A DNA stretch of 64,000 nt from Streptomyces scopuliridis RB72 (GCF_000718095.1 NZ_JOEI01000013.1:215342-279341), one strand, 5' to 3'. Positions 25,501-35,340 are shown, numbered from the stretch's first letter. A program made the numbers and translations. Notes: a model not told the origin generated them from the letters alone.

Positions 25501-26988
25501 TCAGTGTTCGGCGCCCTTCCCGTGGCCCGTGTGTCCGTCAACGATGTTCAGGACGGACATCATGCCCATGTCCTCGTGGTTGAGGATGTGGCAGTGCACC
25601 ACGGTCCGCCCGGTGAAGTCCGAGAAGCGGATCCGCAGGACGAGCTTCTGCCCGCGAAGGATGTTGACCGTCTCGTGCCAGGAGTTGGCGGGGTCCACGG
25701 CCTTCCCGTTCAGGGACATCACCTGGAAATGGTTGGTGTGGACGTGGAAGGAGTGGTCCTCCTGCGTGTCGTTGCGAACCGTCCACTCCTCGACGGTGTT
25801 GAGCCGGGAGACGAAGTCGACGCGGTTCGGGTCGAAATACTTGCCGTTGATGAAGTACTTTGCCGGGCTGGCCTGCTCCGTGTACACCATCGTCTTGCGG
25901 CCCGCGACGTTGGCGTGGGTGAGGTCGACGAGGGGTCCGAAGTGGGACGGGATGCGGGCCCGGTCCACGGGGTCGCCGCCGGTGACGACCGTCGCCAGGT
26001 TCACCTGCGGGAAGGTGTTGCCGGCCGGCCCGGTGTTGAACGGCTGCGTCTCCAACTGGGCGGTGCCCGCCCGGTCGGCCTGCACCAGCACGTCGTACCG
26101 GGCGGCGGCCGAGACGATCAGCGTCTTCGCGGAGTAGACGCGGTGGACGGGATACCCGTCCTGGGCGATCACATGGAAGGTGAAGCCCTTGAGGTGCAGC
26201 TTGTAGTAGATATTGGCGCCGATGTTGGCGAGCCGCCACAGCTGGGTCTCGCCGGGACGGATGCGGATCACCGGATTCTGCTGGCCGTTGACCGTGCGGT
26301 TGGTCTTCGCCTGGATGGACAGCGGATTGATCTTGATCTCGTCGCCCTGGATCTGATTGTCCTTCAAGGCGACCACGTGCTCGGTGATATGGCGCAGGGA
26401 CGGTGGCAGGTACTTCCGTAGACCGTCGATGACGATGAGGCCCGACTCGCCGCCGGCGACCTGCCCGGCCGAGTACATGTCCATGTGCGAGTGGTACCAG
26501 TACGTGCCCGGCGTGAGGTCCCGCGGCAGCCGGTACGAGTAGTGGTAGGTCGTACCGGGCTTGATGGAGATGAAGATGTCATCGGCGGGTTGACGCGGCG
26601 AGACGTGGAGTCCGTGCACGTGCACGTTGGTGTCCGCCCCGATGCCCTGCCACTTCGCCCCGACGCGGTTCACCATGGCGAGCTCGATGCGGTCGCCCGG
26701 CCGGGCGCGGAGTGTGGGCGGCATATAGCGTCCGTTGTAGGTCAGCGCCCACAGCCGGCGGTCGCCCACCCACACCTTGCGCCGCTCCACCACGACGGTG
26801 GTCCGCAGCACCCCATGGTGGCTCACCACCTCCGGCGGGTCCTGGAGATCCGTGCCTCTGGCCTGCAGACCCGCCGACAACGCGCCGGACGCCGCCTGTT
26901 CGGACGGCGGTCCGTTACAGCCGGACAGCCAGGTCACGGCGAGAGCCAGGCCGACGAGGAACCCGGCCACCTTGGAGAATGAGCGCAT
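25501..26988 (-). CDS. Multicopper oxidase, lipoprotein
   Basis: The 495-residue oxidase has a lipoprotein signal with lipobox VTWLSGC (Cys at about residue 24). The three cupredoxin domains carry all four copper motifs: HVHGLH, YWYHSHMD, HSFHVHTNHF and, near the end, HCHILNHEDMGMM, in which His-Cys-His and the axial Met complete the type 1 site. Such enzymes oxidise metals or phenols and reduce O2 to water outside the membrane. A His-rich tail (DGHTGHGKGAEH) may bind copper. ATG at 26988 was chosen because it starts a normal signal peptide. Its substrate, and any link to the oxalate genes next door, are not shown. Confidence 0.93.
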   Translation of the reverse strand: MRSFSKVAGFLVGLALAVTWLSGCNGPPSEQAASGALSAGLQARGTDLQDPPEVVSHHGVLRTTVVVERRKVWVGDRRLWALTYNGRYMPPTLRARPGDRIELAMVNRVGAKWQGIGADTNVHVHGLHVSPRQPADDIFISIKPGTTYHYSYRLPRDLTPGTYWYHSHMDMYSAGQVAGGESGLIVIDGLRKYLPPSLRHITEHVVALKDNQIQGDEIKINPLSIQAKTNRTVNGQQNPVIRIRPGETQLWRLANIGANIYYKLHLKGFTFHVIAQDGYPVHRVYSAKTLIVSAAARYDVLVQADRAGTAQLETQPFNTGPAGNTFPQVNLATVVTGGDPVDRARIPSHFGPLVDLTHANVAGRKTMVYTEQASPAKYFINGKYFDPNRVDFVSRLNTVEEWTVRNDTQEDHSFHVHTNHFQVMSLNGKAVDPANSWHETVNILRGQKLVLRIRFSDFTGRTVVHCHILNHEDMGMMSVLNIVDGHTGHGKGAEH

Positions 26989-27216
26989 GACGGTCTCTCT
27001 TTGGGGGGTGCGTGTCATGCTCGCGAAGCTTGAGGCCACACGAGCCGGACAGGATGAACTGACATGTGTTCATGGCGAACTGATGGGTGTTCATACGGGG
27101 GAACTCGGTCACCATCGCCGTATCTTCTACCGATTCGCCGCAATCCGGCATGACTTGTGCGGGAGTGTCGGGGCTTGAAGGGGTGGCGAGGCCGTCGGTT
27201 CCCGGGGGTTCGGCGC

Positions 27217-28824
27217 TCAGCGCGCGTACTGCTCCACTACCGCCTGCCGGTCCAGCGCGCCCTTGGCGGTGTGCGGCAGCGCGTGGGCGATCTCCAGCCG
27301 GTCTGGCACCTCGTACGGCGCCAGCCGGGCCCGGCAGTACGCCAGGATCCGACCGGTGTCGGCGCCGTCGCGGGTGACCACGGCCGCGCCGACCCGCTGT
27401 CCGTACGTGGCGTCCGGAACCGGGTAGACCGCCGCCTCGGTCACGCCGGGGCAGCCGCTCAGCACGTCCTCGACATGCTCGGGGGAGATCTTCTCGCCGC
27501 CGCGGTTGATGAGGTCCTTGATCCGGCCCGTGAGGAAAAGGTCATCGTCCCTGTCCAGGGAGCCGAGGTCGCCGGTGTGGAACCACCCGTCGGTGAAGCC
27601 GCGTGCCGTCTCCGCCGGATCGCCGAGGTAGCCGCGGGTGACCGTGGGGCCGCGCACCCATACCTCCCCCACCGTGCCGGGCGCGCAGTCCTTCCCGACC
27701 GGGCCGACGATCCTCAGGTCCACCCCGGTGGTCCGGCCGACCGATCCGCGCTTCGGCACCCCGCGCCCCGGCAGCGGCTGGCTGGTCGCCTGGTGCGTGG
27801 ACTCGGTCATCCCGTACGCGGACAGGACCGGCACCCCGAGCGTGCGCTCCAGTGCCCGGCCGGTCGCGATGGTGAGCGGCGCGCTGCAACTGCGGACGAA
27901 GCGCAGCGGCGCCACCTGAGGCCCGGGGTACTCACGTGCCGCCCGCTCCAGGAGGATCTCGTGGATGGTCGGGACGGCGGTGAACCAGGTGGCGCCCGCC
28001 GCCCGTACGTCGTCCCAGAAGGTGTGCGCCGAGAACCGCCCGCGCGCCGGAAGGAGCACGCACCCGCCGGCCGCCAGAGGTGCCAGCAGCCCCGCAAGCA
28101 GGCCGTGACCGTGGAAGAGGGGCATCACGGCGACCGTCGCGTCCGCGGGCCCCAGCTCGTAGCCGGTGCAGATGCCGCGTACCGACGCCGCGACATTGGC
28201 GTGCGTCAGTGGCACCATCTTGGCCCGGTCGGTGGTGCCGGCGGTGAAGAGCACCAGGGCGTCCCGCGCCGTCAGTCCCGGCGCAGCGCCCGGCACGCGG
28301 TGCGCCGCGCGGCCCTCGGCATCCAGGGTGGCGTGCACCGTATCCAGGGTGGCGTTCACGCGCCCGGCGCGGGGGGCGTCGATCCGCAGGATCCAGCCCG
28401 GCACCGACCCTCGCCCGACCGGCACGGCTTCCGGCGCCGGAGCGCCGGCCACGACGACCCGCGCCCCCAGTGCCCGCAGTCGGGCGGACACCTCGGGCTC
28501 GGGCAGCGCGGGGTCCAGCGGAGCGACGACCAGCCCGGCCCGCGCCGCGGCGAGCAGCGCGACGACGAACTCCACGGTGTTGGCGCCCGTCAAGGCAACC
28601 GCGTCACCACGCCGCAGCCCTTCGGCGCCCAGCCGGGTGGCCACCCGCCCGACCAGGCCGGCCAGGGAGCGGTACGTCAGCGGCACCCGGTCCCCGCCGA
28701 TGACCAGGGCCCGGGCCTCGGGCCGCTCCCGCAGCCCCTCGTCCAGCAGGTCGGCCAGACCGGTGAGCCCCGGGGGCCGGTACGGTTCCGCGCCGGACAC
28801 GGACGCCGTGGTCGGTACGGACAC
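27217..28824 (-). CDS. Acyl-CoA ligase family protein, probable oxalate-CoA ligase
   Basis: The 535-residue protein has the adenylate-forming enzyme motifs in order: LFTAGTTDRAKMVPLTHANV (ATP loop, about residues 190-210), AYGMTES (about 337), HTGDLGSLD and RIKDLINRGGEKISPEHVED (about 418-450), and a C-terminal Lys in AKGALDR (about 520). The overall sequence is closest to the AAE3/Pcs60 type, which joins CoA to oxalate. The neighbourhood supports this: oxalyl-CoA decarboxylase and formyl-CoA transferase are divergent 90 bases away. GTG at 28824 has GGAGG eight bases upstream. The substrate remains an inference. Confidence 0.8.
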   Translation of the reverse strand: MSVPTTASVSGAEPYRPPGLTGLADLLDEGLRERPEARALVIGGDRVPLTYRSLAGLVGRVATRLGAEGLRRGDAVALTGANTVEFVVALLAAARAGLVVAPLDPALPEPEVSARLRALGARVVVAGAPAPEAVPVGRGSVPGWILRIDAPRAGRVNATLDTVHATLDAEGRAAHRVPGAAPGLTARDALVLFTAGTTDRAKMVPLTHANVAASVRGICTGYELGPADATVAVMPLFHGHGLLAGLLAPLAAGGCVLLPARGRFSAHTFWDDVRAAGATWFTAVPTIHEILLERAAREYPGPQVAPLRFVRSCSAPLTIATGRALERTLGVPVLSAYGMTESTHQATSQPLPGRGVPKRGSVGRTTGVDLRIVGPVGKDCAPGTVGEVWVRGPTVTRGYLGDPAETARGFTDGWFHTGDLGSLDRDDDLFLTGRIKDLINRGGEKISPEHVEDVLSGCPGVTEAAVYPVPDATYGQRVGAAVVTRDGADTGRILAYCRARLAPYEVPDRLEIAHALPHTAKGALDRQAVVEQYAR

Positions 28825-28913
28825 GGCCACCACCTCCTCGCACCAGGCGACGTCCCGCCGATAGTGGAAGGATAGGGCCAAAAGGAGCAATCCCGACATA
28901 GGGGAATTGGATC
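28825..28913. promoter_or_regulatory. Divergent oxalate control region
   Basis: These 89 bases separate the CoA ligase gene from oxalyl-CoA decarboxylase and must hold both promoters. It is less GC-rich around 28861-28913. No regulator gene is adjacent and I see no clear operator. Confidence 0.4.
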
Positions 28914-30665
28914 ATGGCAACCGTTTCCGCACCGGGCGGCACGGCGACCGCCGACGCCCTGCCCCTCACCGACGGGTTCCACCTGGCCGTCGACGCACTC
29001 AGACTCAACGATGTCCAGGTCATCTACGGGGTGGTCGGCATCCCGGTCACCGACCTGGCCCGGGTCGCGCAGGCGTCGGGCATCCGCTATATCGGCTTCC
29101 GGCACGAGAGCGACGCGGGCCACGCGGCCGCCGCGGCCGGCTTCCTGACCAAACGGCCGGGCATCTGCCTGACGGTGTCCGCCCCCGGCTTCCTCAACGG
29201 GCTGGTCGCGCTCGCGGAGGCCACCACGAACTGCTTCCCGATGGTGCAGATCTCCGGGTCCAGCGAGCGGCACATCGTCGACCTCAAGCAGGGCGACTAC
29301 GAGGAACTCGACCAGCTGGCCGCGGCCAAGCCGTTCGCCAAGGCCGCCTACCGGGTGGACCGGGTCGAGGACATCGGCCGCGGCGTCGCCCGGGCGATCC
29401 GCACCGCGGTCTCCGGCCGCCCCGGCGGGGTGTACCTCGACCTCCCCGCCGCGGTGCTCGGCGAAGTCATCGACGCCGCGACGGGCGCGGCCTCGCTGTG
29501 GCGCGTCGTCGACCCGGCGCCGCGCCAACTGCCCGCGCCCGAGGCGGTGGACCGCGCGATCGAGCTGCTGGCCGCCGCCGAACGGCCGCTGGTCGTACTC
29601 GGCAAGGGCGCCGCGTACGCGCAGGCGGACCAGCGGACCCGGGAGTTCATCGAGACCACCGGCCTGCCGTTCCTGCCCATGTCGATGGCCAAGGGCCTGC
29701 TGCCCGACGACCACCCGCAGTCGGCCGCTGCCGCTCGCTCGCTGGCGCTGCGCCGGGCCGACGTCGTGATGCTCGTCGGCGCGCGGCTGAACTGGCTCCT
29801 GGGCCACGGCGAACCACCTCACTGGAACCCCGACGCGCGGTTCATCCAGGTCGACATCGAGCCCACCGAGCTGGACAGCAACCAGCCCATCGCCGCCCCG
29901 CTGGTCGGAGACATCGGGTCGGTGATGGAGGTACTCACCGAGCGGTCCAAGCCCGGCCAGGTGAAGGTCGCCTCGCCGTGGCGCCAAGAGCTCGCCGAGC
30001 GCTCGGCGCACAACGCCGCCAAGATGGCGGACCACCTCAAGGCCGACCCGCACCCGATGCGGTTCTACGGAGCGCTGCGGGCGATACGTGACGTCCTGCA
30101 CGAGCACCCCCGGGCCTACGTCGTCAACGAAGGAGCGAACGCGCTCGACTTCGCCCGCAACGTGATCGACATGCAACTGCCGCGCCACCGGCTCGACAGC
30201 GGCACCTGGGGCGTCATGGGGGTCGGCATGGGCTACGCGATCGCCGCCGCCGTAGAGAGCGGCGACCCCGTCGTGGCGGTCGAAGGCGACAGCGCCTTCG
30301 GCTTCGGCGGCATGGAGCTGGAGACCATATGCCGCTACCAGCTGCCCGTCGTCGTCATCATCCTCAACAACGGCGGCGTCTACCGCGGCGATGGGACCAA
30401 CACCGCCTCCGCCGACCCGTCACCCACCACCTTGATGCTCCACGCCCACCACGACCGCCTGATCGAGGCATTCGGCGGCAAGGGCTACCGCGCGACCACG
30501 CCCGCCCAGCTCGCCACCGCCCTCACCGACGCGCTGGCCTCCGGCCGCCCGGCCCTCATCGACTGCGTGATCGACCCCACCGCCGGTACCGAGAGCGGCC
30601 ACCTCGCCGACCTCAACCCGCGGGGAGTCACGGCCGCGGCCGCCGACGCCCCGGCGAAGCGGTGA
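28914..30665 (+). CDS. oxc: Oxalyl-CoA decarboxylase
   Basis: The 583-residue thiamine-diphosphate enzyme converts oxalyl-CoA to formyl-CoA and CO2 in the cytosol. It has the catalytic Glu in [11 protein letters not shown] (about residue 64), the signature [51 protein letters not shown], the central nucleotide domain [16 protein letters not shown] (here [12 protein letters not shown]), and the ThDP/Mg motif [20 protein letters not shown] with NNGGVYRGD, whose Tyr is conserved in the active site. Length is as expected (about 570). It is followed after 73 bases by formyl-CoA transferase in the same direction. Confidence 0.96.
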   Translation: MATVSAPGGTATADALPLTDGFHLAVDALRLNDVQVIYGVVGIPVTDLARVAQASGIRYIGFRHESDAGHAAAAAGFLTKRPGICLTVSAPGFLNGLVALAEATTNCFPMVQISGSSERHIVDLKQGDYEELDQLAAAKPFAKAAYRVDRVEDIGRGVARAIRTAVSGRPGGVYLDLPAAVLGEVIDAATGAASLWRVVDPAPRQLPAPEAVDRAIELLAAAERPLVVLGKGAAYAQADQRTREFIETTGLPFLPMSMAKGLLPDDHPQSAAAARSLALRRADVVMLVGARLNWLLGHGEPPHWNPDARFIQVDIEPTELDSNQPIAAPLVGDIGSVMEVLTERSKPGQVKVASPWRQELAERSAHNAAKMADHLKADPHPMRFYGALRAIRDVLHEHPRAYVVNEGANALDFARNVIDMQLPRHRLDSGTWGVMGVGMGYAIAAAVESGDPVVAVEGDSAFGFGGMELETICRYQLPVVVIILNNGGVYRGDGTNTASADPSPTTLMLHAHHDRLIEAFGGKGYRATTPAQLATALTDALASGRPALIDCVIDPTAGTESGHLADLNPRGVTAAAADAPAKR

Positions 30666-30738
30666 GCACGCCCGGCGGCGGCCCGTCCATACCGCCCACC
30701 ACCCGGCACACCGCCCACCACCCGGAAGGGAACGCATC

Positions 30739-32013
30739 ATGACTGACCGGCCGCTCACCACTGACCTGCCGCTCACCGGGATCAAGGTGATCGACTTCTC
30801 CGGCGTCCAGGCCGGCCCGGCGTGCTCCCAGATGCTCGCCTGGTTCGGGGCCGACCTGCTGAAGGTCGAGCGTGTCAACGGCGGCGACGTCACCCGTCAC
30901 CAACTGCGCGACATCCCCGACGCCGACGCGCTGTACTTCACCATGCTCAACAGCAACAAGCGCTCCCTCGCGATCAACACCAAGACCCCGGAAGGCAAGG
31001 AGGTCATGGAGAAACTGATCGGCGAGGCCGATGTCCTGGTCGAGAACTTCGCACCCGGCGCCATGGACCGCATGGGCCTGCCCTGGGAGCACATCCACGA
31101 GCTCAACCCGCGCCTGGTCTACGGCTCCGTCAAGGGCTTCAACGACGACTCGCCGTGGTCCGACATCAAGGTCTACGAGAACGTGGCACAGGCGGCCGGC
31201 GGCGCCGCCTCCACCACCGGATTCTGGGACGGCCCGCCGACAGTCAGCGCCGCGGCCCTCGGTGACAGCAACACCGGGATGCACCTGCTGATCGGCATCC
31301 TCACCGCACTGCTCGCCCGGGAGAGAACCGGAGAGGGCCAGAAGGTGTCGGTGTCGATGCAGGACGCGGTGCTCAACCTGTGCCGGGTCAAACTGCGCGA
31401 CCAGCAGCGCCTGGAGAAGGCCGGCTACCTGGAGGAGTACCCGCAGTACCCGAACGGCACGTTCACCGACGTGGTCCCGCGCGGCGGCAACGCCGGCGGC
31501 GGCGGCCAGCCCGGCTGGGTACTCAAGTGCAAGGGCTGGCAGACCGACCCCAACGCCTACGTCTACTTCACCATCCAGGAACAGGACTGGGAGCAGACCT
31601 GCCGGGCGCTCGACCGGCCCGAGTGGATCAACGACCCGGCGTACAACACCGCCGAGGCCCGCCAGCCGCACCTCTTCGACATCTTCGCCGAGATCGAGAA
31701 ATGGCTGGCCGGCAAGACCAAGTACGAGGCGGTCGACATCCTCCGCCGCTTCGGCGTCCCCTGCGCACCGGTACTCAGCATGAAGGAAATCGCCTACGAC
31801 CCCGCGCTGCGCCGCAGCGGCACCATCGTCGAGGTCGACCAGCCACAGCGCGGCACGTACCTGACGGTCGGCAGCCCGATCAAGTTCTCCACTTTCACCC
31901 CCACGATCACCAGTGCCCCACTCCTCGGCGAACACACCGACGAAGTCCTCACCGAACTCGGCTACGACGCCGACGACATCGCCAAAATGCACGCCAACCA
32001 AGTAGTCGTCTGA
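30739..32013 (+). CDS. frc: Formyl-CoA:oxalate CoA-transferase
   Basis: The 424-residue class III CoA-transferase moves CoA from formyl-CoA to oxalate, giving oxalyl-CoA and formate. It starts [20 protein letters not shown] and has the catalytic Asp176 in [15 protein letters not shown], the flexible glycine loop [12 protein letters not shown] at about residues 249-260 and the end [16 protein letters not shown]. These features distinguish true Frc from other family III transferases. Together with oxc it makes a closed cycle that consumes oxalate. GGAAGGGAA lies before the ATG. The first genes of the following island are on the other strand. Confidence 0.96.
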   Translation: MTDRPLTTDLPLTGIKVIDFSGVQAGPACSQMLAWFGADLLKVERVNGGDVTRHQLRDIPDADALYFTMLNSNKRSLAINTKTPEGKEVMEKLIGEADVLVENFAPGAMDRMGLPWEHIHELNPRLVYGSVKGFNDDSPWSDIKVYENVAQAAGGAASTTGFWDGPPTVSAAALGDSNTGMHLLIGILTALLARERTGEGQKVSVSMQDAVLNLCRVKLRDQQRLEKAGYLEEYPQYPNGTFTDVVPRGGNAGGGGQPGWVLKCKGWQTDPNAYVYFTIQEQDWEQTCRALDRPEWINDPAYNTAEARQPHLFDIFAEIEKWLAGKTKYEAVDILRRFGVPCAPVLSMKEIAYDPALRRSGTIVEVDQPQRGTYLTVGSPIKFSTFTPTITSAPLLGEHTDEVLTELGYDADDIAKMHANQVVV

Positions 32014-32078
32014 CGGTCCTCGTGGGTATCGAGCAGTCGCCGGAGCTACATCAGAGCGGCCTGACAACCAGTGGAAGA

Positions 32079-32267
32079 CTAGGCCACCGAACGGTATCGC
32101 TGTCCTATTGCCTTGAGCGCTTTGTCGACTGCCCCCGTTACACAATGCATGTACCGGCGCAGGGGAAAGGACGGGTCTTCGTGCCCGAGCAGGTCGGCGA
32201 GCGTGTATACGTCCACGCCCTCGTTGATCGCCTCCGAGGCGAAGAGATGCCGGAGGGCGTGCATCAT
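32079..32267 (-). pseudogene. Tyrosine integrase, C-terminal remnant
   Basis: Only about 62 residues remain, reading MMHALRHLFASEAINEGVDV, then YTLADLLGHEDPSFPLRRYMHC. The H-x-L-R-H box, the LGHEDPS segment and the final R-R-Y with the nucleophile Tyr are those of phage and ICE-type tyrosine recombinases. The N-terminal DNA-binding part and first catalytic Arg are missing; no continuation is found upstream. It marks the left side of a probable island. The true attachment site is not evident. Confidence 0.75.
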
Positions 32268-32285
32268 CCTGTCGCGGCACGCCTC

Positions 32286-32873
32286 CTACCTACGGCCCTT
32301 GCCGACCGGCTTGTCGTTCACCGCCTTGATGACGCCGATCGCCTCAAGGGCCGCCTTCGCCCACGCCTGGGCCTCGGCCAGGTGTTCAGACTGGAGCCCG
32401 ACACGGGGGTCAGGTTGGATCAGGAGGGTCGCCGCGCCACGGGTGGTGCGCTCCGCGGCCCAAGCATGGTCGAGGCTGGTGAAGTCGTCGTCGATCCACA
32501 CAGCGGGGGCGTCGCCCAGCCAGGCGTCGACGTGGTCGCGCTTCCACAGGTAGCCGTTGGGGTGGCTGGTGGTGATTTGGGGACGCGGCAGGTCGATGTG
32601 CGGCAGGGGCGGGAGGTCGAGGAGGGGCCCGATCAGGGTGGTGGCGTCCTGACGCCAGCTGGTGCACCAGACGGGGGTGACCAGGCCGGTACGGATCACG
32701 TCCATGAGCAGGCAGCCGTGGGCGGGGTCGAGCCAGACGGTGACCGGGTTGTCGGCGCTGCGCCCGGTGGGGACGACGTCGTGGCGGGCGTGGGTGGCCG
32801 GGGTCGAGCCGTCCGTGTCGGGGAAGGGGATGAGGACGCCGTCGATGTCGAGGAGCAGGTAGGGCAGGCGCAT
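32286..32873 (-). CDS. HAD-like protein of the Swiss-army-knife RNA repair type
   Basis: The 195-residue protein begins LLLDIDGVLIPFPDTDG, a HAD motif I with both Asp present, and has a later motif with CTSWRQDATTLIGPLL and a WIDDDFTSLDHAW motif IV-like acid cluster. This arrangement is that of the HAD domain found in actinobacterial RNA repair and modification proteins. A small phosphatase or nucleotidase activity is plausible. It lies in an operon-like run with a methyltransferase and a phosphotransferase-fold protein on the minus strand. The start ATG at 32873 follows GGAGGAACCG. Confidence 0.75.
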   Translation of the reverse strand: MRLPYLLLDIDGVLIPFPDTDGSTPATHARHDVVPTGRSADNPVTVWLDPAHGCLLMDVIRTGLVTPVWCTSWRQDATTLIGPLLDLPPLPHIDLPRPQITTSHPNGYLWKRDHVDAWLGDAPAVWIDDDFTSLDHAWAAERTTRGAATLLIQPDPRVGLQSEHLAEAQAWAKAALEAIGVIKAVNDKPVGKGRR

Positions 32874-32907
32874 CGGTTCCTCCAGGCGAAGCCGGGGCGG
32901 ATGGCTG

Positions 32908-33600
32908 TCAGAGCTTGCGAGCGCGGATCAGCAGGGTGGTGGGCCAGCGACCCATGCGGGGGTCGTAGAACTCCTGGGCCGAGATGAGCCAGAAACCCGC
33001 CTGGTTGAGGTGCTTCTCCCACCGGTCGCTGGAGAACTCCCAGCGGGCGACAGGGAGCCGGGTGCGGTCGGGAAGAGTGACGTGGTCGCGGCGGGGACGG
33101 TCGTCACCCGAGGGGCTTCGGCCGCCACGCTGCGGGTGGGGGACAGAGAAGGCCAGCACTCGCCCGGGCGTGAGGCGTTGGGCGATGGCCGGGAGGAGGA
33201 GCTCGGGGGCGACGAGGCCGATGGCTCCGAAGACGGAGTAGATCGCGTCGAACTGCTCGTCGGAGGCGTGCAGGTAGTGCAGGGCGTGGCCGGCCACAAA
33301 GGTGAGATTGTTCAGCCGTCCGTAGTGGGAGCGGGCGCGGCGGACCTGCAGGCCGACGAGGTCGACCCCAGTGGCGTGGACGCCGTGGCGGGTGGCGAGG
33401 TGGGCGGCGTTGTGACCGGGGCCGCAGCCGAGTTCCAGGAGCCTTTTGCCGCGCAGGTCGGGCCCGAGAACGTCGGCGCCGGGCCCTTGGCCGGGCCTCG
33501 TGGTCCACTCCATCCGGGCGGGTACGGCGAGGGGTTCGGCGAGTCCGGCGGCGGTGCGCTGGAGGGCGTGCGCGTGCCACGGGGAAGCCTGGGCGAGCAC
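32908..33600 (-). CDS. SAM-dependent methyltransferase
   Basis: The 230-residue enzyme has a class I methyltransferase fold: LRGKRLLELGCGPGHNAAHL (SAM-binding motif I, about residues 48-67), VHATGVDLVGLQVRRA (motif II), a FDAIYSVFGAIG motif IV-like segment and LTPGRVLAFSVPHPQ. The start is GTG at 33600, one base after the stop of the phosphotransferase gene, and GGAG lies seven bases upstream within that gene, so the two are translationally coupled. The acceptor is unknown; the company of a kinase-fold protein and a HAD protein suggests a small-molecule or RNA modification cassette. Confidence 0.85.
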   Translation of the reverse strand: MLAQASPWHAHALQRTAAGLAEPLAVPARMEWTTRPGQGPGADVLGPDLRGKRLLELGCGPGHNAAHLATRHGVHATGVDLVGLQVRRARSHYGRLNNLTFVAGHALHYLHASDEQFDAIYSVFGAIGLVAPELLLPAIAQRLTPGRVLAFSVPHPQRGGRSPSGDDRPRRDHVTLPDRTRLPVARWEFSSDRWEKHLNQAGFWLISAQEFYDPRMGRWPTTLLIRARKL

Positions 33601-33601
33601 G

Positions 33602-34513
33602 TCAGATCTCCAGGAGGTGGAGGACGTCAGTGAGGTGGCGGCGGACGGCCTTGAGGTAGGCGGGGTCGGTGGCCGGGTCGTTGATCCAGCGGATGGACTG
33701 CTCCACGAACCACTCGACGGCCCACATGCGGTGCCAGCCCAGGGCCCAGTTCTCGGCGGTGAGCCCGCCGCGCGGGGCGAGGGCGTCGGGGGTGCCTCCG
33801 GCGGTGACGTACTGCTCCAGGAAGACGCGCAGGCGCACGGGGTGGGGAGGCTCGATGGTGCCGTGCCAGCTGGCGAGGTCGAGCAGGCCGGGACCAGTGA
33901 AGGCGCGGGCGAAGTCGAGCAGCCGCCAGCCGTGCTTACCGATGTGGAGGCTGGTGGGGTGGAACTCGGAGTGCACCCAGCCGAAGGGTGCCATCGTCGC
34001 TCCGGCCGAGCGGGCTTCGGCGGCCTGGGCGATCCGGTCGAGCCCATCCTCGATGTCGTCGGCGTCCTGCCACCGGTCGGCCTTGCGCAGCCGTTCGAGA
34101 TGCTCCAGCGCCCGGGCCGGCAGCATGCGTAGCCGCTCCTGGTCGAGGACGGGCAAGGGGGAAGCCGTACGGGTGCCGTGCAGGACCACAGCCGCGGCGA
34201 CACCGTCCAGGTCATCGGCCTCGCGGACAGATGGCCCGAGGTCCTCCATGAGCATGCCGAGCCAGCCGTCCAGAACAGCGGAGGCGTGGACCTGGGGGAC
34301 GGGAACGCCGAGGGTGTGGGCCAGGCGGAGGGCCTGGTCCTCGCTGTCGAACGGCCTCTTGGCGTACTTGAAGATGGCCGTGGTGCCGTCGGGGAACGTC
34401 ACACGCTCGACTCCGGACATGGACCACACACGCACCTCCTCCCGTACGGCGGTGGACTGGCCGGCCACGGTGAGCAGGTTGTCGAGGAGTTCGGCGCTGG
34501 GATTCGGGCTCAT
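33602..34513 (-). CDS. Phosphotransferase-fold (APH) protein with altered catalytic loop
   Basis: The 303-residue protein has the two-lobe APH/choline kinase pattern: a beta-rich N-lobe with VERVTFPDGTTAIFKYAKRP (ATP-binding Lys in IFKYAKR), a hinge with LGMLMEDLG, and a catalytic region reading WVHSEFHPTSLHI, then WRLLDFARAFTGPGLLDLAS. In the family the loop is H-G/N-D-x-x-x-x-N; here it is HSEFHPTS, so Asp is Glu and Asn is Ser. The metal-binding Asp in LLDFA is kept. It may be a poor or specialised kinase. It is coupled to the methyltransferase downstream. Confidence 0.75.
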   Translation of the reverse strand: MSPNPSAELLDNLLTVAGQSTAVREEVRVWSMSGVERVTFPDGTTAIFKYAKRPFDSEDQALRLAHTLGVPVPQVHASAVLDGWLGMLMEDLGPSVREADDLDGVAAAVVLHGTRTASPLPVLDQERLRMLPARALEHLERLRKADRWQDADDIEDGLDRIAQAAEARSAGATMAPFGWVHSEFHPTSLHIGKHGWRLLDFARAFTGPGLLDLASWHGTIEPPHPVRLRVFLEQYVTAGGTPDALAPRGGLTAENWALGWHRMWAVEWFVEQSIRWINDPATDPAYLKAVRRHLTDVLHLLEI

Positions 34514-34590
34514 GGGGGCTCCGGTCGGTTGGAGGCGTCCGGGGTGGGCGAGAGATACCGGCCCGCCCCGGAGCCTGATCGGGAGGTGAG

Positions 34591-35340
34591 TTACGCGGCA
34601 GGGTTCACACGGTGGGCGTAGACCTGCTCGATCCAGCCCGCCTTGAACGCGGCGAGGTCGTCACGGAAGTTCGCCATCGAGGCACCGTAGGGCGCGACGA
34701 CGCCGCCGGACTGGTCCGGCACGGACTGGCAGCCGTGCACGAGCCGCCCGCCGAGCGCGGCGTGGGCCTTGACCGACTCGATGCGGCGATGCTCGTTGAA
34801 CCAGCCGCCGTGGTAAACCTCGTCGAGCATCCCGCCCATCTTGTCGTCCAGGTCGAAGACGACGGAGGTGGCGGCGGGGAAGAACCAGCACGGGCCGACG
34901 TTGGAGATGTGCCCGTCCGGCTCGACCTTGTTGAGCGCCATGAGCGTGGCCGCCTCGCGGAGCATCCGCAGGTGGTCGGCGGTGATCTGGGCGAGGGCAA
35001 GGCTGGCGAGGTGCCCGTCGCGGAAGAGGTACGCGTACACCTCGTACGCGGTGGTCAGCACGCGGGCGGCGTCCGAGGTGGACTCGCCGTGGTTTTTGAT
35101 GAAGTCGAGCGCGAGCTGCTCGACCGCGCTCTCGGTCGTCTCGTCCACACCGAGGAGCTGGGACTTGACCAGCTCCCAGTCGGCGACGAGCCAGGTGTTG
35201 GACTCGAAGCGGAAGAAGTACTCGGCCGGGTCGATGGTGATGCGTCGGCCGTCGACCTGGATGCCGGGCAGGCGGCTCCAGCGCGGGTCGAACGCCTCGG
35301 GCAGCTCGACCGTGATGGCCGTGGTGTCGATGGTGGTCAC
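34591..35340 (-). CDS. Unrecognised 249-residue protein
   Basis: I do not recognise a family. The protein starts VTTIDTTAITVELPEAFDPR (GTG at 35340, ACGGAG upstream) and is soluble. The N-terminal part is beta-like (IQVDGRRITIDPAEYFFRF), the middle is helical (AVEQLALDFIKNHGESTSDA, then RVLTTAYEVYAYLFRDG), and the end has HISNVGPCWFFPAATSVVFD and VYHGGWFNEHRRIESVKAHA. It is the first gene of the minus-strand run and is divergent from the HTH/helical-repeat regulator, which could control it. A role in the same modification cassette is only inferred. Confidence 0.6.
   Translation of the reverse strand: MTTIDTTAITVELPEAFDPRWSRLPGIQVDGRRITIDPAEYFFRFESNTWLVADWELVKSQLLGVDETTESAVEQLALDFIKNHGESTSDAARVLTTAYEVYAYLFRDGHLASLALAQITADHLRMLREAATLMALNKVEPDGHISNVGPCWFFPAATSVVFDLDDKMGGMLDEVYHGGWFNEHRRIESVKAHAALGGRLVHGCQSVPDQSGGVVAPYGASMANFRDDLAAFKAGWIEQVYAHRVNPAA

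Noticed and set aside
32014..32120. tRNA gene or attachment site next to the integrase remnant
   Set aside because: No cloverleaf could be drawn and no matching direct repeat was found near 38600-38770.
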